A stretch of DNA of 64,000 bases from Streptomyces iconiensis (GTDB lineage: Bacteria; Actinomycetota; Actinomycetes; Streptomycetales; Streptomycetaceae), in contig NZ_JANCPR020000024.1 in assembly GCF_028657195.3 (NCBI RefSeq), positions 81,102-145,101 on the forward strand, read 5' to 3'. The position numbers were made by a program, and so were the translations under genes. Of the stretch, positions 23,607 to 32,764 are shown one piece after another; the stretch's first letter is position 1; each line of letters begins with the position of its first letter. Below the pieces are notes generated by a model, which worked only from the letters and a program-made list of their open reading frames with translations, had not been told where the DNA came from and did not search any database.

Positions 23607-23757
23607 TCGCGTGACCGGCCGACTCGCGTGACCGGCCGACTCGCGTGACGGCCTCGCGTGACGGCCTTGCGCGACCGACTCGCGTGGCCGCCTTACGCGG
23701 CTGGCTCGCCCGCCCGTCTCGCACGGCCCTCTCGCGTGGCCGGCTCGCGTGACCGCC
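23607..23757. repeat. Degenerate tandem repeat TCGCGTGACCGGCCGAC
   Basis: Starting near 23607, units TCGCGTGACCGGCCGAC (17 bp, two near-perfect copies) decay into 13-bp units TCGCGTGACGGCC and further variants up to about 23757, between the convergent mycP and eccC genes. No coding sequence seen. Confidence 0.55.
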
Positions 23758-23767
23758 CCGGCGCACC

Positions 23768-23795
23768 GGGCCGGTACCCGTATCGGCACCGGCCC
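23768..23795. terminator. Bidirectional hairpin between mycP and eccC
   Basis: GGGCCGGT (23768-23775) pairs with ACCGGCCC (23788-23795), 8 bp perfect, 12-nt loop. It lies just downstream of the eccC stop on the opposite strand and past the repeat tract after mycP. Confidence 0.55.
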
Positions 23796-23814
23796 CGTAC
23801 CCGTCGACGAGGAT

Positions 23815-26800
23815 CTACGTGTCCCCCCGCGGCGCCGTGTCCGGCGTGTCCGGCGCGGCGTCCAGCATTGCCGTCTGCACCTGCGTCGTCTTGCGGCGGG
23901 CGATCCGGACGGCGCGGCCAGGGGGCAGGGTCCTGCCCTTGACGTTGGCCAGCAGGTAGCCCTCCGAGGGCGGGCAGGACAGGAGCAGTGCCGGGGTGTT
24001 GACCTCCAGCATGCGGCGTATGAGTGTCTCGTTGAGACCGCGCCCCGCGCCCGAGGCACTCCGGGTGACGATGAGGTGCAGGCCGACCTCCCAGCCCAGG
24101 GCCAGGTGGTTGAGCAGCGGGTCGAAGGGCGCGTTGCCGATGCCGGTGCCCAGCATGTCGTAGTCGTCGACCAGGACGAACAGCCGTGGTCCTGACCACC
24201 AGTCGGCCCGCTTCATCCGGCCGGGGGAGATGTCGGGCCCCGGCGCCCGGGTCTGTACGGCGCGCGCCGCGCCGTCGACGAGGTCCTTCAGCGCGTCCAT
24301 GGACACCGCGTGGCCCAGCCGGTACTCCTCCGGCACCGCTTCCACCAGATCGCGGCGGTAGTCCACGATCATGATCCGCGCCTCGGCAGGCGTGTACCGG
24401 TCCATGATGGCCTTCGCCATCAGCCGCAGCAGGTTGGTCTTGCCGCTCTCGGTGTCGCCCACGACGACCATGTGCGGGCTCTCGCTGAAGTCGTGCCAGA
24501 CGACAGAAAGCCGCTCCTCCTCCAGGCCGATCGGCACCCGGAAGTCACCCCCGGCGGGCGGCAGTTCCCGTACCGGCAGCTTCGTCGGCAGCATCCGCAG
24601 CTTCGGGGCCGCCGGGCCACGCCAGCTCTCCTTGACCGCGGCCACCAGGGCGGCGACCCCGTCGGAGAGGTCGGCGGCCGACTCCACGCCGTCGATGCGG
24701 GGGAGCGCGGTGAGGTAGTGCAGCTTGCCCTCCCTGGTCAGGCCCCGGCCCGGGATGCGCGGCACGGTGGCGGCGCGGCGGGTGTCGATCTGGGAGTCCA
24801 TCGCGTCACCCATCCGCAGTTCCACATGGGTGCCCGCCTGGTCGCGTACGGCAGCGGTCAGCTCCACCCAGCGGGCCGAGGTCACGATGAGGTGGATGCC
24901 GTAGTTGAGGCCGCGCGCCGCGATGGACGCGAACGTCTGGATGTAGCGGTCGAAGTCCTGACGGACCGTGGACCAGCCGTCGATGACGAGGAAGACGTCG
25001 CCGTGCGGCTGGTCGGCGAACTCGCCCGCTGCCCTGCGCTGACGGTACGTGGTCATGGAGTCGATGTCGTGATCGAGGAAGAACCGTTCGCGGTCCGCCA
25101 GCAGCGCGGTGACCTCCGCGACCACCCGGCTCACCCGCTCGGAGTCCAGCCGCGCCGCGACCCCGGCGGTGTGCGGCAGCCCTGCCAGCGGCGCCAGGGT
25201 GCCACCGCCGAAGTCCAGGCAGTAGAACTGCACTTCGCGCGGGGTGTGGGTGAGGGCGAGCGAGGTGAGGAGCGCCCGCACCATGGTGCTCTTGCCGCTC
25301 TGCGGGCCGCCCGCGATGGCGACATGGCCGCCGACGCCCGACAGATCGATGGTCAGCAGGTCGCGGAGCTGCTCGAAGGGCTTGTCCACGATGCCGACCG
25401 GCACCGTCAGCCGTCCTCGCATCGGCCAGCCCACGGTGGTGAGCCCCAGCTCCGGGTCGGGGGTCAGCGGCGGCAGCACCTGGTCGAGGGTGGCGGGCAG
25501 ATCCAGCGGCGGCAGCCATACCTGATGGGCGGGCGGGCCGGCGCCGAGCAGCCGGTCGACGGCGACGGACAGCAGGGTGTCGCCGCTCTCCTCCTCGGGC
25601 TCGGGCTCGGGTTCGGGAACGTCGGGGAGCTGGCGGGGCACCACATAGCCGGCCGTCCACGGCACCGTCTGGCTGGCCACCCTGGCCTGGTTGGCGCGGC
25701 TGCGCCGCTGCTGGTACGGGCCGGAGACATACGCGGCGCGAAACCGGGTCAGCGCCTCGACGCCGGACTTCAGGAAGCCGCTGCCTGGCTGCGGCGGGAG
25801 CTGGTAGGCGTCCGGGACGCCCAGCACACCGCGGCTCTCCATGGCGGAGAAGGTACGCAGCCCGATGCGGTACGACAGATGGCTCTCCAACTGGTGCATC
25901 CGCCCCTCGTCCAACCGCTGCGAGGCGAGCAGCAGATGGACGCCGAGGCTGCGCCCGAGCCGTCCGATCATGACGAACAGCTCCATGAACTCGCGGTGCG
26001 CCGAGAGCAGTTCGCTGAACTCGTCGACGACGACGAACAGGCTGGGCAGCGGTTCCAGCGGGGTGCCGGCCGCCCGTGCCTTCTCGTACTCCAGCGCCGA
26101 GGTGTAGCCGCCGGCGGAGCGCAGCAGCTCCTGGCGTCGGATCAGCTCCCCGTGCAGGGCGTCCTGCATGCGGCCGACCAGCGCGGCCTCACCGGCGAGG
26201 TTGGTGATCACCGCGGAGACGTGCGGCAGTTCGTCCAGTCCGAGGAAGGTGGCGCCACCCTTGAAGTCCACCAGGACGAAGTTGAGTGTCTCCGAGGAGT
26301 TCGAGAGCGCGAGCGCCAGCACCAGGGTGCGCAGCAGCTCGCTCTTGCCGGACCCGGTGGCCCCGATGAGCATGCCGTGCGGTCCTGTGCCGCCCTGGGC
26401 CGACTCCTTGATGTCCAGTTCCACGGGGGTGCCGTCGGGGCCGACCGCGATCGGCACCTTGAGCCGGCTGGACCCGGTGCTCTGGTTCCACAGGGCCTGC
26501 GGGTCGTGCCGGTACAGGTCGGAGATGCCCAGCAGGGTGGTCAGCTCGACGTCCGAGGAGAGCGGTTCCGAGGAGTCGCCGCCTCCCCTGCCCATCCGGT
26601 ACGGGGCCAGCTGCTTGGCCAGCGACGTGGCGCCGATCGTGCCCAGCGTGTCGGGGCAGCCGAGCCGGGTGGTCTGCTCCTTGCGCTCGCGGTCGGTGCG
26701 CACCAGCCCGAAGGAGTCCTCACTGACGTCGAACCGGAGCGTGACCCGCCCGGGCCGCCAGGTCAGCGCGCCGGTGAGGTCCAGTACGACGGCGTTGCGG

Positions 26801-27819
26801 AAGCCGGCCCCGTCCACCCGGTGCCGGGCCGGCACGGAACCCCCGTCGAGCACGATCACGGTGAACGGCTCCTCGCGCCCGGGCGGCGCCTCCGGGTCGA
26901 ACGTCGGCCGTTCCAGGAACTCGGCGCCGAGCAGGTCCTCCAGCTCGTTGAAGGCCGAGACGAACATCCGGGCAGGGCCCGCGCCGTCGTTCTCCTGTGG
27001 GTGAAGATTGTGGGGAAGCCACTTCACCCATTCCCACTCGCCCCGCCGCTCGTCGGACACACACAGCGCCACCCACACGTCGTCGGGGGCGTGGAAGGTG
27101 ACGAGCTGCGCCACGATCGTGCGGGCCAGGGAGCGTATGCGGTCCTCGTCGCCCCGGAACAGCACCCGTGCCCAGGCCCGCAGATAGATGGCGATGGGCT
27201 GCTCGGGAACGGTGGAGTAGGCCCGGATGAAGCTGCGCAGGGCGTGGGCCGACAGCGGCTCCAGGTCCTCGACGGGGGTGGTGGCCGTGGGCGTCAGCCG
27301 CAGGCCCAGCTTCTGTTCCCCGACGGCCACCCTGACCTCGCCGAAGTCCTCGTCCTGCGGGCGGCGTTCCCACAGCCGCGTGGTGCCCGCGATCTGCCAC
27401 AGGGCCGAGGGCGGCGGATGCCGCCACGCCAGCGCCTTCTGCTGGTCGACCACCGCGCCGCGCACCTTGCGCCGCAGCTGGGTCAGATAGCGCAGATAGT
27501 CGCGGCGCTCACCCTTCAGACGCTGCTTGCGCTCGCTGGCCTTGCGCATCATCTGGCCCAGCAGCATGGCCGCAGAGGACAGCACCATCAGGCCCATGGC
27601 CAGATACATGAAGTGGCTGCCGCGGCCACCGCCCATGCCGGGTCTCATCAGCATGAGCATCATGGACACCGACATCAGCGCCATGGGCAGATACGTCCAC
27701 ACCGCGGAACTGTCCGGCACCGTCTCGGGCAGTGTCGGGGGCTCCTGCAGTGTCAGTTCGCCGTCCGGCATCTCGGGGCCGCGCCGACGCGCCGGACGGC
27801 GGAACAGGACCACACTCAA
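23815..27819 (-). CDS. eccC: Type VII secretion FtsK/SpoIIIE ATPase EccC
   Basis: 1334 aa, a full EccCab-type fusion. Two TM helices lie at about residues 40-62 (VWTYLPMALMSVSMMLMLM) and 70-92 (FMYLAMGLMVLSSAAMLLG), followed by a DUF linker and three FtsK/SpoIIIE ATPase domains with Walker A Lys492 (GATGSGKSELL), Lys843 (GGPQSGKSTMV) and Lys1127 (GDTESGKTNLL). Walker B reads FVVVDEFSELL in domain 1 with the catalytic Glu, but VFLVIDGWSTV and LFVLVDDYDML in domains 2 and 3, as in other EccC proteins in which only domain 1 hydrolyses ATP. TTG 27819 is the start (GAGGAG 8 bases upstream). It powers export and recognises WXG-type signals. Divergent from eccD. Confidence 0.93.
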   Translation of the reverse strand: MSVVLFRRPARRRGPEMPDGELTLQEPPTLPETVPDSSAVWTYLPMALMSVSMMLMLMRPGMGGGRGSHFMYLAMGLMVLSSAAMLLGQMMRKASERKQRLKGERRDYLRYLTQLRRKVRGAVVDQQKALAWRHPPPSALWQIAGTTRLWERRPQDEDFGEVRVAVGEQKLGLRLTPTATTPVEDLEPLSAHALRSFIRAYSTVPEQPIAIYLRAWARVLFRGDEDRIRSLARTIVAQLVTFHAPDDVWVALCVSDERRGEWEWVKWLPHNLHPQENDGAGPARMFVSAFNELEDLLGAEFLERPTFDPEAPPGREEPFTVIVLDGGSVPARHRVDGAGFRNAVVLDLTGALTWRPGRVTLRFDVSEDSFGLVRTDRERKEQTTRLGCPDTLGTIGATSLAKQLAPYRMGRGGGDSSEPLSSDVELTTLLGISDLYRHDPQALWNQSTGSSRLKVPIAVGPDGTPVELDIKESAQGGTGPHGMLIGATGSGKSELLRTLVLALALSNSSETLNFVLVDFKGGATFLGLDELPHVSAVITNLAGEAALVGRMQDALHGELIRRQELLRSAGGYTSALEYEKARAAGTPLEPLPSLFVVVDEFSELLSAHREFMELFVMIGRLGRSLGVHLLLASQRLDEGRMHQLESHLSYRIGLRTFSAMESRGVLGVPDAYQLPPQPGSGFLKSGVEALTRFRAAYVSGPYQQRRSRANQARVASQTVPWTAGYVVPRQLPDVPEPEPEPEEESGDTLLSVAVDRLLGAGPPAHQVWLPPLDLPATLDQVLPPLTPDPELGLTTVGWPMRGRLTVPVGIVDKPFEQLRDLLTIDLSGVGGHVAIAGGPQSGKSTMVRALLTSLALTHTPREVQFYCLDFGGGTLAPLAGLPHTAGVAARLDSERVSRVVAEVTALLADRERFFLDHDIDSMTTYRQRRAAGEFADQPHGDVFLVIDGWSTVRQDFDRYIQTFASIAARGLNYGIHLIVTSARWVELTAAVRDQAGTHVELRMGDAMDSQIDTRRAATVPRIPGRGLTREGKLHYLTALPRIDGVESAADLSDGVAALVAAVKESWRGPAAPKLRMLPTKLPVRELPPAGGDFRVPIGLEEERLSVVWHDFSESPHMVVVGDTESGKTNLLRLMAKAIMDRYTPAEARIMIVDYRRDLVEAVPEEYRLGHAVSMDALKDLVDGAARAVQTRAPGPDISPGRMKRADWWSGPRLFVLVDDYDMLGTGIGNAPFDPLLNHLALGWEVGLHLIVTRSASGAGRGLNETLIRRMLEVNTPALLLSCPPSEGYLLANVKGRTLPPGRAVRIARRKTTQVQTAMLDAAPDTPDTAPRGDT

Positions 27820-28127
27820 CGAAAGGGCTCCTCACGGGCGGGACATCGTCGGTGGGCGCCCTCGGTCGGTGGGCGCGCGCCGACGCGTCCGCACTGACGA
27901 CCGGGAATCAACTCTGCGTACCGGTATACCAGCTCACGGAAACGGCCAGGAACGCGCACCCGTTCGGGCGCGCTGTGGCACACGCATACGATGGTGACTG
28001 ATCAGTATCACCCGTGTCCCCCACCGTTCGTCCCCGCACACCGCATCACCCGTCCCACAGCCCTCCGTTCACTACGGAACCCGGGAACGCCCTACGCAGA
28101 CCCCCGGAAGAAACGTGAGCCAGCCCG
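27820..28127. promoter_or_regulatory. Divergent promoter region eccC / eccD
   Basis: 308 bp without a gene. It contains ACTGATCAGT (27997-28006, perfect palindrome) within GGTGA-N10-TCACC, a candidate operator, and AT-richer stretches at 27900-27935 and 27985-28015. Both core ESX transcription units would be reachable from here. Confidence 0.4.
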
Positions 28128-29528
28128 ATGACTGACAACCAGGTGGCAGGACTGTGCCGCCTGACCGTACGTGCGCCGGCCAGGACCATCGATCTGGCTG
28201 TCCCCTCCGACGTACCGGTGGCCGACCTGCTGCCCGCCGTCCTCGACTACAGCGGTGACGACCTCGCGGAGAACGGCATCGACCACGGCGGCTGGGTGCT
28301 GCAGCGCCTCGGCGGCGAGCCGATGGACGAGGAGCGCACCCTCGACTCCTACGACCTGCGCGACGGCGAGACGCTCTACCTCAGACCGCGCATCGACGCC
28401 CTCCCCGAAGTCCACCTCGACGACCTGGTGGACGGCATATCCACCACCATGCAGGGCAGGCCGCACGGCTGGAGCCCGCTGGCCAGCACCCGGCTGCTGA
28501 CCGGTTTCGCCGTCGCCGCGCTGCTGGCCGGAGCGATCATCCTCGCCCTGCCCGGCGGCTCCTCAGGACTGCGCGCCCTCGCCGCGGCGGCGGCCGGGCT
28601 GCTGCTGATCGCCGGGGCCGGCTCGGCCAGCCGCGCGGTCGGCGAAGGCGCCATCGGCGCTGCCCTCGGCAGCATGGCGGGCCCCTACCTCGCCCTCGCC
28701 GGCTGGCTGCTGCCCGGCGGCGATCTCGGCGGCCCGCACAGCCACGAGGTGCTGGGCGCCCGGCTGTTGGCGGCCTGCGCAGCCGGCGCCGGCGGCGCGA
28801 TCGTCGCCCTCGCCGCAGTGGCCTCGTTCGCCGCGCTCTTCCTCGGCTTCGCCGTGGTCATGTTCTTCGGCACCCTCGCCGGCACGCTGATGGTCGTCAC
28901 CGATCTGGGTCCTTCCCACGTGGCCGGGATCCTCGCCCTGGTGGCCGTACTCCTCGGCGCTTTCGTCCCCTCGCTGGCCTTCCGGATGTCCGGACTGCGC
29001 ATGCCTCCGCTGCCGACCAACGCGGAACAGCTCCAGGAAGGCATCGAGCCGCACCCGACCTCCGTGGTCGCAGCCCGCGCGGTGCTCGCCGACGGCTGGA
29101 TGCGCTCGCTGTACGGGGCCGTTGGCGCGGTCTGCGCGGTCTGCCTGGCAGTGCTCACCCACGACGGCGGGCTCGCCGAGGTCATCATGGCGGTCGTGCT
29201 CGCGCTGCTGCTGTTGCTGCACGGGCGCGGACTGGGGAACGTATGGCAGCGGCTCTCCCTCTTCGCCCCGGGGGCCGGCGGCCTGCTGCTGCTGGTCCTC
29301 TTCAGCGCCGTCGGCTACTCGGTGGACAGCCGGCTGCTGCTGGCCGCGAGCCTGCTGGCGGCCACCGCAGGACTCGCCATCGCCTCGTGGACCGTGCCGG
29401 GGCGGCGGCTGGTCCCGTACTGGGGCCGGGCCGCGGAGATCCTGCACTCCGCGACCGCGCTCGCCCTGCTGCCACTGGCCCTGTGGGTGCTCGGGGTGTA
29501 CGGAGCCCTGCGCGGACTGAACGGCTGA
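28128..29528 (+). CDS. eccD: Type VII secretion membrane protein EccD
   Basis: 466 aa. Residues 1-95 are a ubiquitin-like (YukD) domain (LCRLTVRAPARTIDLAVPSDVPVADLLPAVLD through GETLYLRPR), followed by about 11 hydrophobic helices from residue 122 to the end (LLTGFAVAALLAGAIILAL, AAVASFAALFLGFAVVMFFGTLAGTLMVV, HVAGILALVAVLLGAFV, LLLLVLFSAVGYSV and others). That is the EccD plan: cytosolic UBL plus the large TM basket that forms the ESX pore in a dimer. ATG 28128; 24 bp before eccB, so the two are co-transcribed. Confidence 0.92.
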   Translation: MTDNQVAGLCRLTVRAPARTIDLAVPSDVPVADLLPAVLDYSGDDLAENGIDHGGWVLQRLGGEPMDEERTLDSYDLRDGETLYLRPRIDALPEVHLDDLVDGISTTMQGRPHGWSPLASTRLLTGFAVAALLAGAIILALPGGSSGLRALAAAAAGLLLIAGAGSASRAVGEGAIGAALGSMAGPYLALAGWLLPGGDLGGPHSHEVLGARLLAACAAGAGGAIVALAAVASFAALFLGFAVVMFFGTLAGTLMVVTDLGPSHVAGILALVAVLLGAFVPSLAFRMSGLRMPPLPTNAEQLQEGIEPHPTSVVAARAVLADGWMRSLYGAVGAVCAVCLAVLTHDGGLAEVIMAVVLALLLLLHGRGLGNVWQRLSLFAPGAGGLLLLVLFSAVGYSVDSRLLLAASLLAATAGLAIASWTVPGRRLVPYWGRAAEILHSATALALLPLALWVLGVYGALRGLNG

Positions 29529-29552
29529 CGGCCCGAACCGGAGGAACGCACA

Positions 29553-31034
29553 GTGCAGTCCAAGCGCGACCAGGTCCAGGCGCACATGTTCGTCATGGGG
29601 CGGCTCACCTCGGGCATGCTGCGCGCCGACCCCGACGCCCCCGAGAGCCCCCAGGGCAGAACCAACCGCGGGGTCGCCATCAGCGTCATCATCGCCCTCC
29701 TGATCGCCGCGGGTGCCTTCGTCTTCGGGCTCATCAAGCCCGGCACGAAGGACTCCTGGCGGGAGCAGGACAAGCTGGTGGTCAACAAGGACACCGGAGG
29801 CCGCTACCTCTACCTCGACGGACGGCTGCGTCCGGTGCGCAACTACACCTCGGCGCGGCTGCTTCTCGGCGCCGACCTGGAGAGCGCGTCCGTCGGCGGC
29901 GCCTCGCTCAGCGGTACGGCGCACGGCGTGCCCGTGGGCATCGCCGGGGCCCCCGACGACGTACCGGGGGGTGACTCCCTGACCACAGGACCGTGGCAGG
30001 TGTGCTCGGCCGCGGGCGACGGCAGGACCGCCACCGCGCTGGCCATCGGCAAGGACATCCAGGGCGACCGCCTCGGCGGCTCGGAGGGGCTGCTGGTCGC
30101 CGGGCCCGACAAGGCCACGTACCTGGTGTGGCAGGGCAGCAAACTGCGCCTGGACGTGGCCGGCGGGGCCCGCGAAGCCCTCGGTTACGGCTCCCGCAGC
30201 TCTGTCCCGGTCTCCGCGGCGCTGCTCAACTCGCTGCCCTCGGGCCCCGATCTGACCTCCCCCGACATAGCGGGGCGGGGCGACCCCGGCCCGTCGCTCG
30301 GCGGCGCCCGCACCCGGACAGGCCAGGTCTTCCGGGCAGCGGCGCCCGGCGGGGACGGGAACGCCCGCTACTACGTGCTGCGCAAGGAGGGGCTGGCCCC
30401 GGTCAACGCCACGGTGGCCGCGCTGCTCCTCGGAGACCCCGAGACCAAGAAGGCGTACGGGGGCGGTGCGGTCAGCACCGTCTCGCTGGGCGCCGACGCG
30501 GTGATCGGCCATCTGGCGCCGGGCGCCGAGGGCGGGGACACCCGCAAGGACCTGCCCGCGAGTCCGCCGAAGGCGGTCGAGCCGGACGCGGGCGACGCCA
30601 CGTGCGTCGGTATCAGGTCGGGCAAGGACGGCACCCGCGTGAGCGTGTCCCTGGCGGATGCCGACAACATCGGCCGGGCGGCGCAGGCCCCGACGGAAGG
30701 GCTGACCCCGGCCTGTGTGACGGTCAACCGCATCGTGGTGCCGCCGGGCGGCGGGGCCCTGGTCCACGCGCTCGGCGCCGACGGCTCGAACGCGGGCAGC
30801 ACCGTGTACCTGGTGACCGACAGCGGGGTGAAGTACCGGGTGCCCGAGCCCGAAGCGCTCAAGGCGCTGGGCTACACCACGAGCCAGGCGCAGCGGCTTC
30901 CGTCGTCGCTGCTGTCGATGGTGCCGACGGGGCCTGATCTGACGTCCTCGGCGGCGAAGTCCGGCCGTGCCAAGGCGACAACCGCGCCGTGTGGCGCCGA
31001 CGAGGAGAAGACCGGCGGCCAACGAGGGCGATAA
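29553..31034 (+). CDS. eccB: Type VII secretion membrane protein EccB
   Basis: 493 aa from GTG 29553 (GGAGGA 7 bases upstream). N-terminal cytosolic signature QSKRDQVQAHMFVMGRLTSGML, one TM helix at about residues 44-64 (GVAISVIIALLIAAGAFVFGLI), then a long extracytoplasmic domain with the internal repeats typical of EccB (KPGTKDSWREQDKLVVNKDTGGRYLYLDGRLRPVRNYTSARLLLG; PSGPDLTSPDI and GPDLTSSAA). Three Cys in the outer part (VCSAAG, CVGIRSG, ACVTVNR) may include the structural disulphide. EccB sits on the outside of the pore. Last of the eccD-eccB pair. Confidence 0.92.
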   Translation: MQSKRDQVQAHMFVMGRLTSGMLRADPDAPESPQGRTNRGVAISVIIALLIAAGAFVFGLIKPGTKDSWREQDKLVVNKDTGGRYLYLDGRLRPVRNYTSARLLLGADLESASVGGASLSGTAHGVPVGIAGAPDDVPGGDSLTTGPWQVCSAAGDGRTATALAIGKDIQGDRLGGSEGLLVAGPDKATYLVWQGSKLRLDVAGGAREALGYGSRSSVPVSAALLNSLPSGPDLTSPDIAGRGDPGPSLGGARTRTGQVFRAAAPGGDGNARYYVLRKEGLAPVNATVAALLLGDPETKKAYGGGAVSTVSLGADAVIGHLAPGAEGGDTRKDLPASPPKAVEPDAGDATCVGIRSGKDGTRVSVSLADADNIGRAAQAPTEGLTPACVTVNRIVVPPGGGALVHALGADGSNAGSTVYLVTDSGVKYRVPEPEALKALGYTTSQAQRLPSSLLSMVPTGPDLTSSAAKSGRAKATTAPCGADEEKTGGQRGR

Positions 31035-31161
31035 CGCGCCCTGCCCGTCGGCACATCGGTATGTGAGGTGCGTCCGGAAAGGTGCCTGTGTATGCCAAGT
31101 CCCGTGCAAACAGGGCGGGCTGGTGAACCCCGCATGAAGCGGCGCTACTTGCCGGTCGGCG

Positions 31162-31190
31162 TTGCCCACGCTCTACGATCTTCTTAACAT
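31162..31190 (+). promoter_or_regulatory. Candidate housekeeping promoter for the substrate operon
   Basis: TTGCCC (31162-31167) and TAACAT (31185-31190) are separated by 17 bp in an AT-rich island, 108 bp upstream of the first WXG100 gene. Fits a HrdB-type promoter. It would start the co-directional run to the giant gene. Confidence 0.55.
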
Positions 31191-31297
31191 CGATACCTGT
31201 ACCAACCAACTGGGTGGCGGCACTTCCGTGTCCAGCTGCGCGGGCCGCATCAGGGCTTCGGGCCCGGCGGTGAGAATCCTCCGGAAAGGGGAAGTCC

Positions 31298-31648
31298 ATG
31301 GCGGGCATGCAGAGGGCAGAAGAACAGGCGACACGGAACGGTATTCAGGCCCTGGAGATGGCTTTCTCGGGCGTCCAGAGCCGGCGTCAGGATGTCGAGA
31401 ACACCAAGCACGGCATGATCTCGGGGCTTCAGGGCAGCGACGGTGGCGCCTTTCAGAAGCTGCTGGACTCCTGGGACGAGCACGCCGAGATCATCTCGAA
31501 GAACCTCCAGGACATGATCAACCAGCTCAACGAGACGCTCAGGGCCCAGGGGATGACCCAGGGCTCGTCGAACGAGGCCATCAACCAGGCGTACTCCCAG
31601 TCGCAGTCGGTCTTCGACGGCCTGATGGGCAGCACCGCAGGGCAGTGA
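31298..31648 (+). CDS. WXG100-like ESX substrate 1
   Basis: 116 aa, nearly all helical with a central turn: helix 1 about residues 5-42, turn LQGSDGGAF then LDSWDEHAE, helix 2 about 58-100. Size and helical hairpin fit the WXG100 (EsxA/EsxB) superfamily although the turn reads W-D-E rather than W-x-G. The C-terminus (QSQSVFDGLMGSTAGQ) has no classic YxxxD/E. AAGGGGAAG precedes the ATG. Probably pairs with the next gene, 90 bp downstream, and is exported by EccC. Confidence 0.8.
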   Translation: MAGMQRAEEQATRNGIQALEMAFSGVQSRRQDVENTKHGMISGLQGSDGGAFQKLLDSWDEHAEIISKNLQDMINQLNETLRAQGMTQGSSNEAINQAYSQSQSVFDGLMGSTAGQ

Positions 31649-31738
31649 CCGTGCGGGCCGGGACCCCACCGGCACGCGCTCGACCGTACGACCCGAAACA
31701 CCCTCCCCCGACAGCCACTCAGCGAGACGAGGTCACTG

Positions 31739-32059
31739 ATGCCGGACAACCTGACCGACGGATACATCTATGTCAGCTATTCCCACGTCGACAACGCGGT
31801 CGACGACATGCGCCTTCAGACGCGCGAGATCGAGAAGATCATCAACAGTCTGAACGACGAACTCCAGGCGCTGAAGAACTCCTGGGAAGGTGAGGACCGC
31901 GCGGTCTACGACGAGAAGCAGGCGGCGTGGAACCAGGCCGTCACCAACATGGCCACGTGGCTCAACAGCAACGCGAGCACGCTGAACGACATCCGCGACC
32001 TCTACAGCCAGAACGAGCGTCAGCAGACGCAGAGCTGGCAGGACGTCAAGATCGGCTGA
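31739..32059 (+). CDS. WXG100 family ESX substrate 2
   Basis: 106 aa with the true signature: SWEGEDRAVYDEKQAAW gives W-x-G followed by the second helix. Helix 1 about residues 18-45 (VDDMRLQTREIEKIINSLNDELQAL), helix 2 about 52-90. The downstream Trp (QSW) and Gln-rich end replace the YxxxD signal. Typical EsxA/EsxB pair with the preceding gene. Confidence 0.88.
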   Translation: MPDNLTDGYIYVSYSHVDNAVDDMRLQTREIEKIINSLNDELQALKNSWEGEDRAVYDEKQAAWNQAVTNMATWLNSNASTLNDIRDLYSQNERQQTQSWQDVKIG

Positions 32060-32161
32060 TCTGGTGCCGCCCGGGCGACCGTTCCACGAGGAGGAAGACG
32101 TGGGGCGGTCGCCCGCTGTCGTTGACCGGACCGTGACGGAGAGAGGCAAGGACGCGAGGAC

Positions 32162-32662
32162 ATGGCCGAGGACAACAAGCCCCCGACGCAGCTCAACAAG
32201 GAATGGCTCCAGAAGTTCAAGGACCACGACATAGCGGGGTTCCGGAAAAAGCTCAAGGAGATTGCGGAAGACGGCACGGGAGACCCCGTGATTCCCGCCA
32301 TGAAGAGCCTGAAGGGCGATGACGGGACCATTCCGGGACTGCCCTTCGGTACGCCCGTCCCGCTCGCGATCGGGAACATGGCGGCCGAGGGCACCGGGAC
32401 GCACGGGGACGCGGTGAACAAGGCCGTGGTGGAAATGGTGACCGCGCTGGACGGGATCATCACCAGCCACACCGAACTGTTCAAGGACATCGACTCCGCG
32501 CTTGAGGAAACCATCGACTCCCTCGTCAAGACCCAGGGGAAGAGCCTGGACGCCATCGACGGCCAGAAGCTCTACGACATCTTCGAGGACGAGGGCGTCG
32601 AGGTCGACCTCACGACCTCACCTGACGAGGACGGGGGCGGGGACGGGGGCAAGGACGACTAG
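32162..32662 (+). CDS. T7SS-associated small acidic protein
   Basis: 166 aa, predominantly helical: LNKEWLQKFKDHDIAGFRKKLKEIAEDG, a Gly/Pro turn GLPFGTPVPLAIGNMAAEGTG, and a long helix AVVEMVTALDGIITSHTELFKDIDSALEETIDSLVKTQGKSL, ending in an acidic Gly/Asp tail. The long central helix and the position between WXG100 proteins and the 1090-aa protein resemble the small type VII secretion-associated proteins of Streptomyces. Chaperone or co-substrate role is inferred. ATG 32162, weak ribosome site. Confidence 0.65.
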   Translation: MAEDNKPPTQLNKEWLQKFKDHDIAGFRKKLKEIAEDGTGDPVIPAMKSLKGDDGTIPGLPFGTPVPLAIGNMAAEGTGTHGDAVNKAVVEMVTALDGIITSHTELFKDIDSALEETIDSLVKTQGKSLDAIDGQKLYDIFEDEGVEVDLTTSPDEDGGGDGGKDD

Positions 32663-32764
32663 ATCCGTCCCGCAGCCCACGTCGGCAGGCGGGTCCCGCA
32701 CGTCCTGATCCTTGGCCTCGCCGCCCGTACCCGCCTGTTGACCCCCCGTTGATGGAGTTCCGCC

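Noticed and set aside
23607..23757. CRISPR array
   Set aside because: Units are adjacent, only 13-17 bp and degenerate, with no spacers.
24310..27897. Plus-strand frame of 1195 codons opposite eccC
   Set aside because: Antisense mirror; EccC on the other strand has three Walker motifs and TM helices.
28563..31169. Minus-strand frame of 868 codons opposite eccD/eccB
   Set aside because: Antisense mirror of two confidently identified genes.
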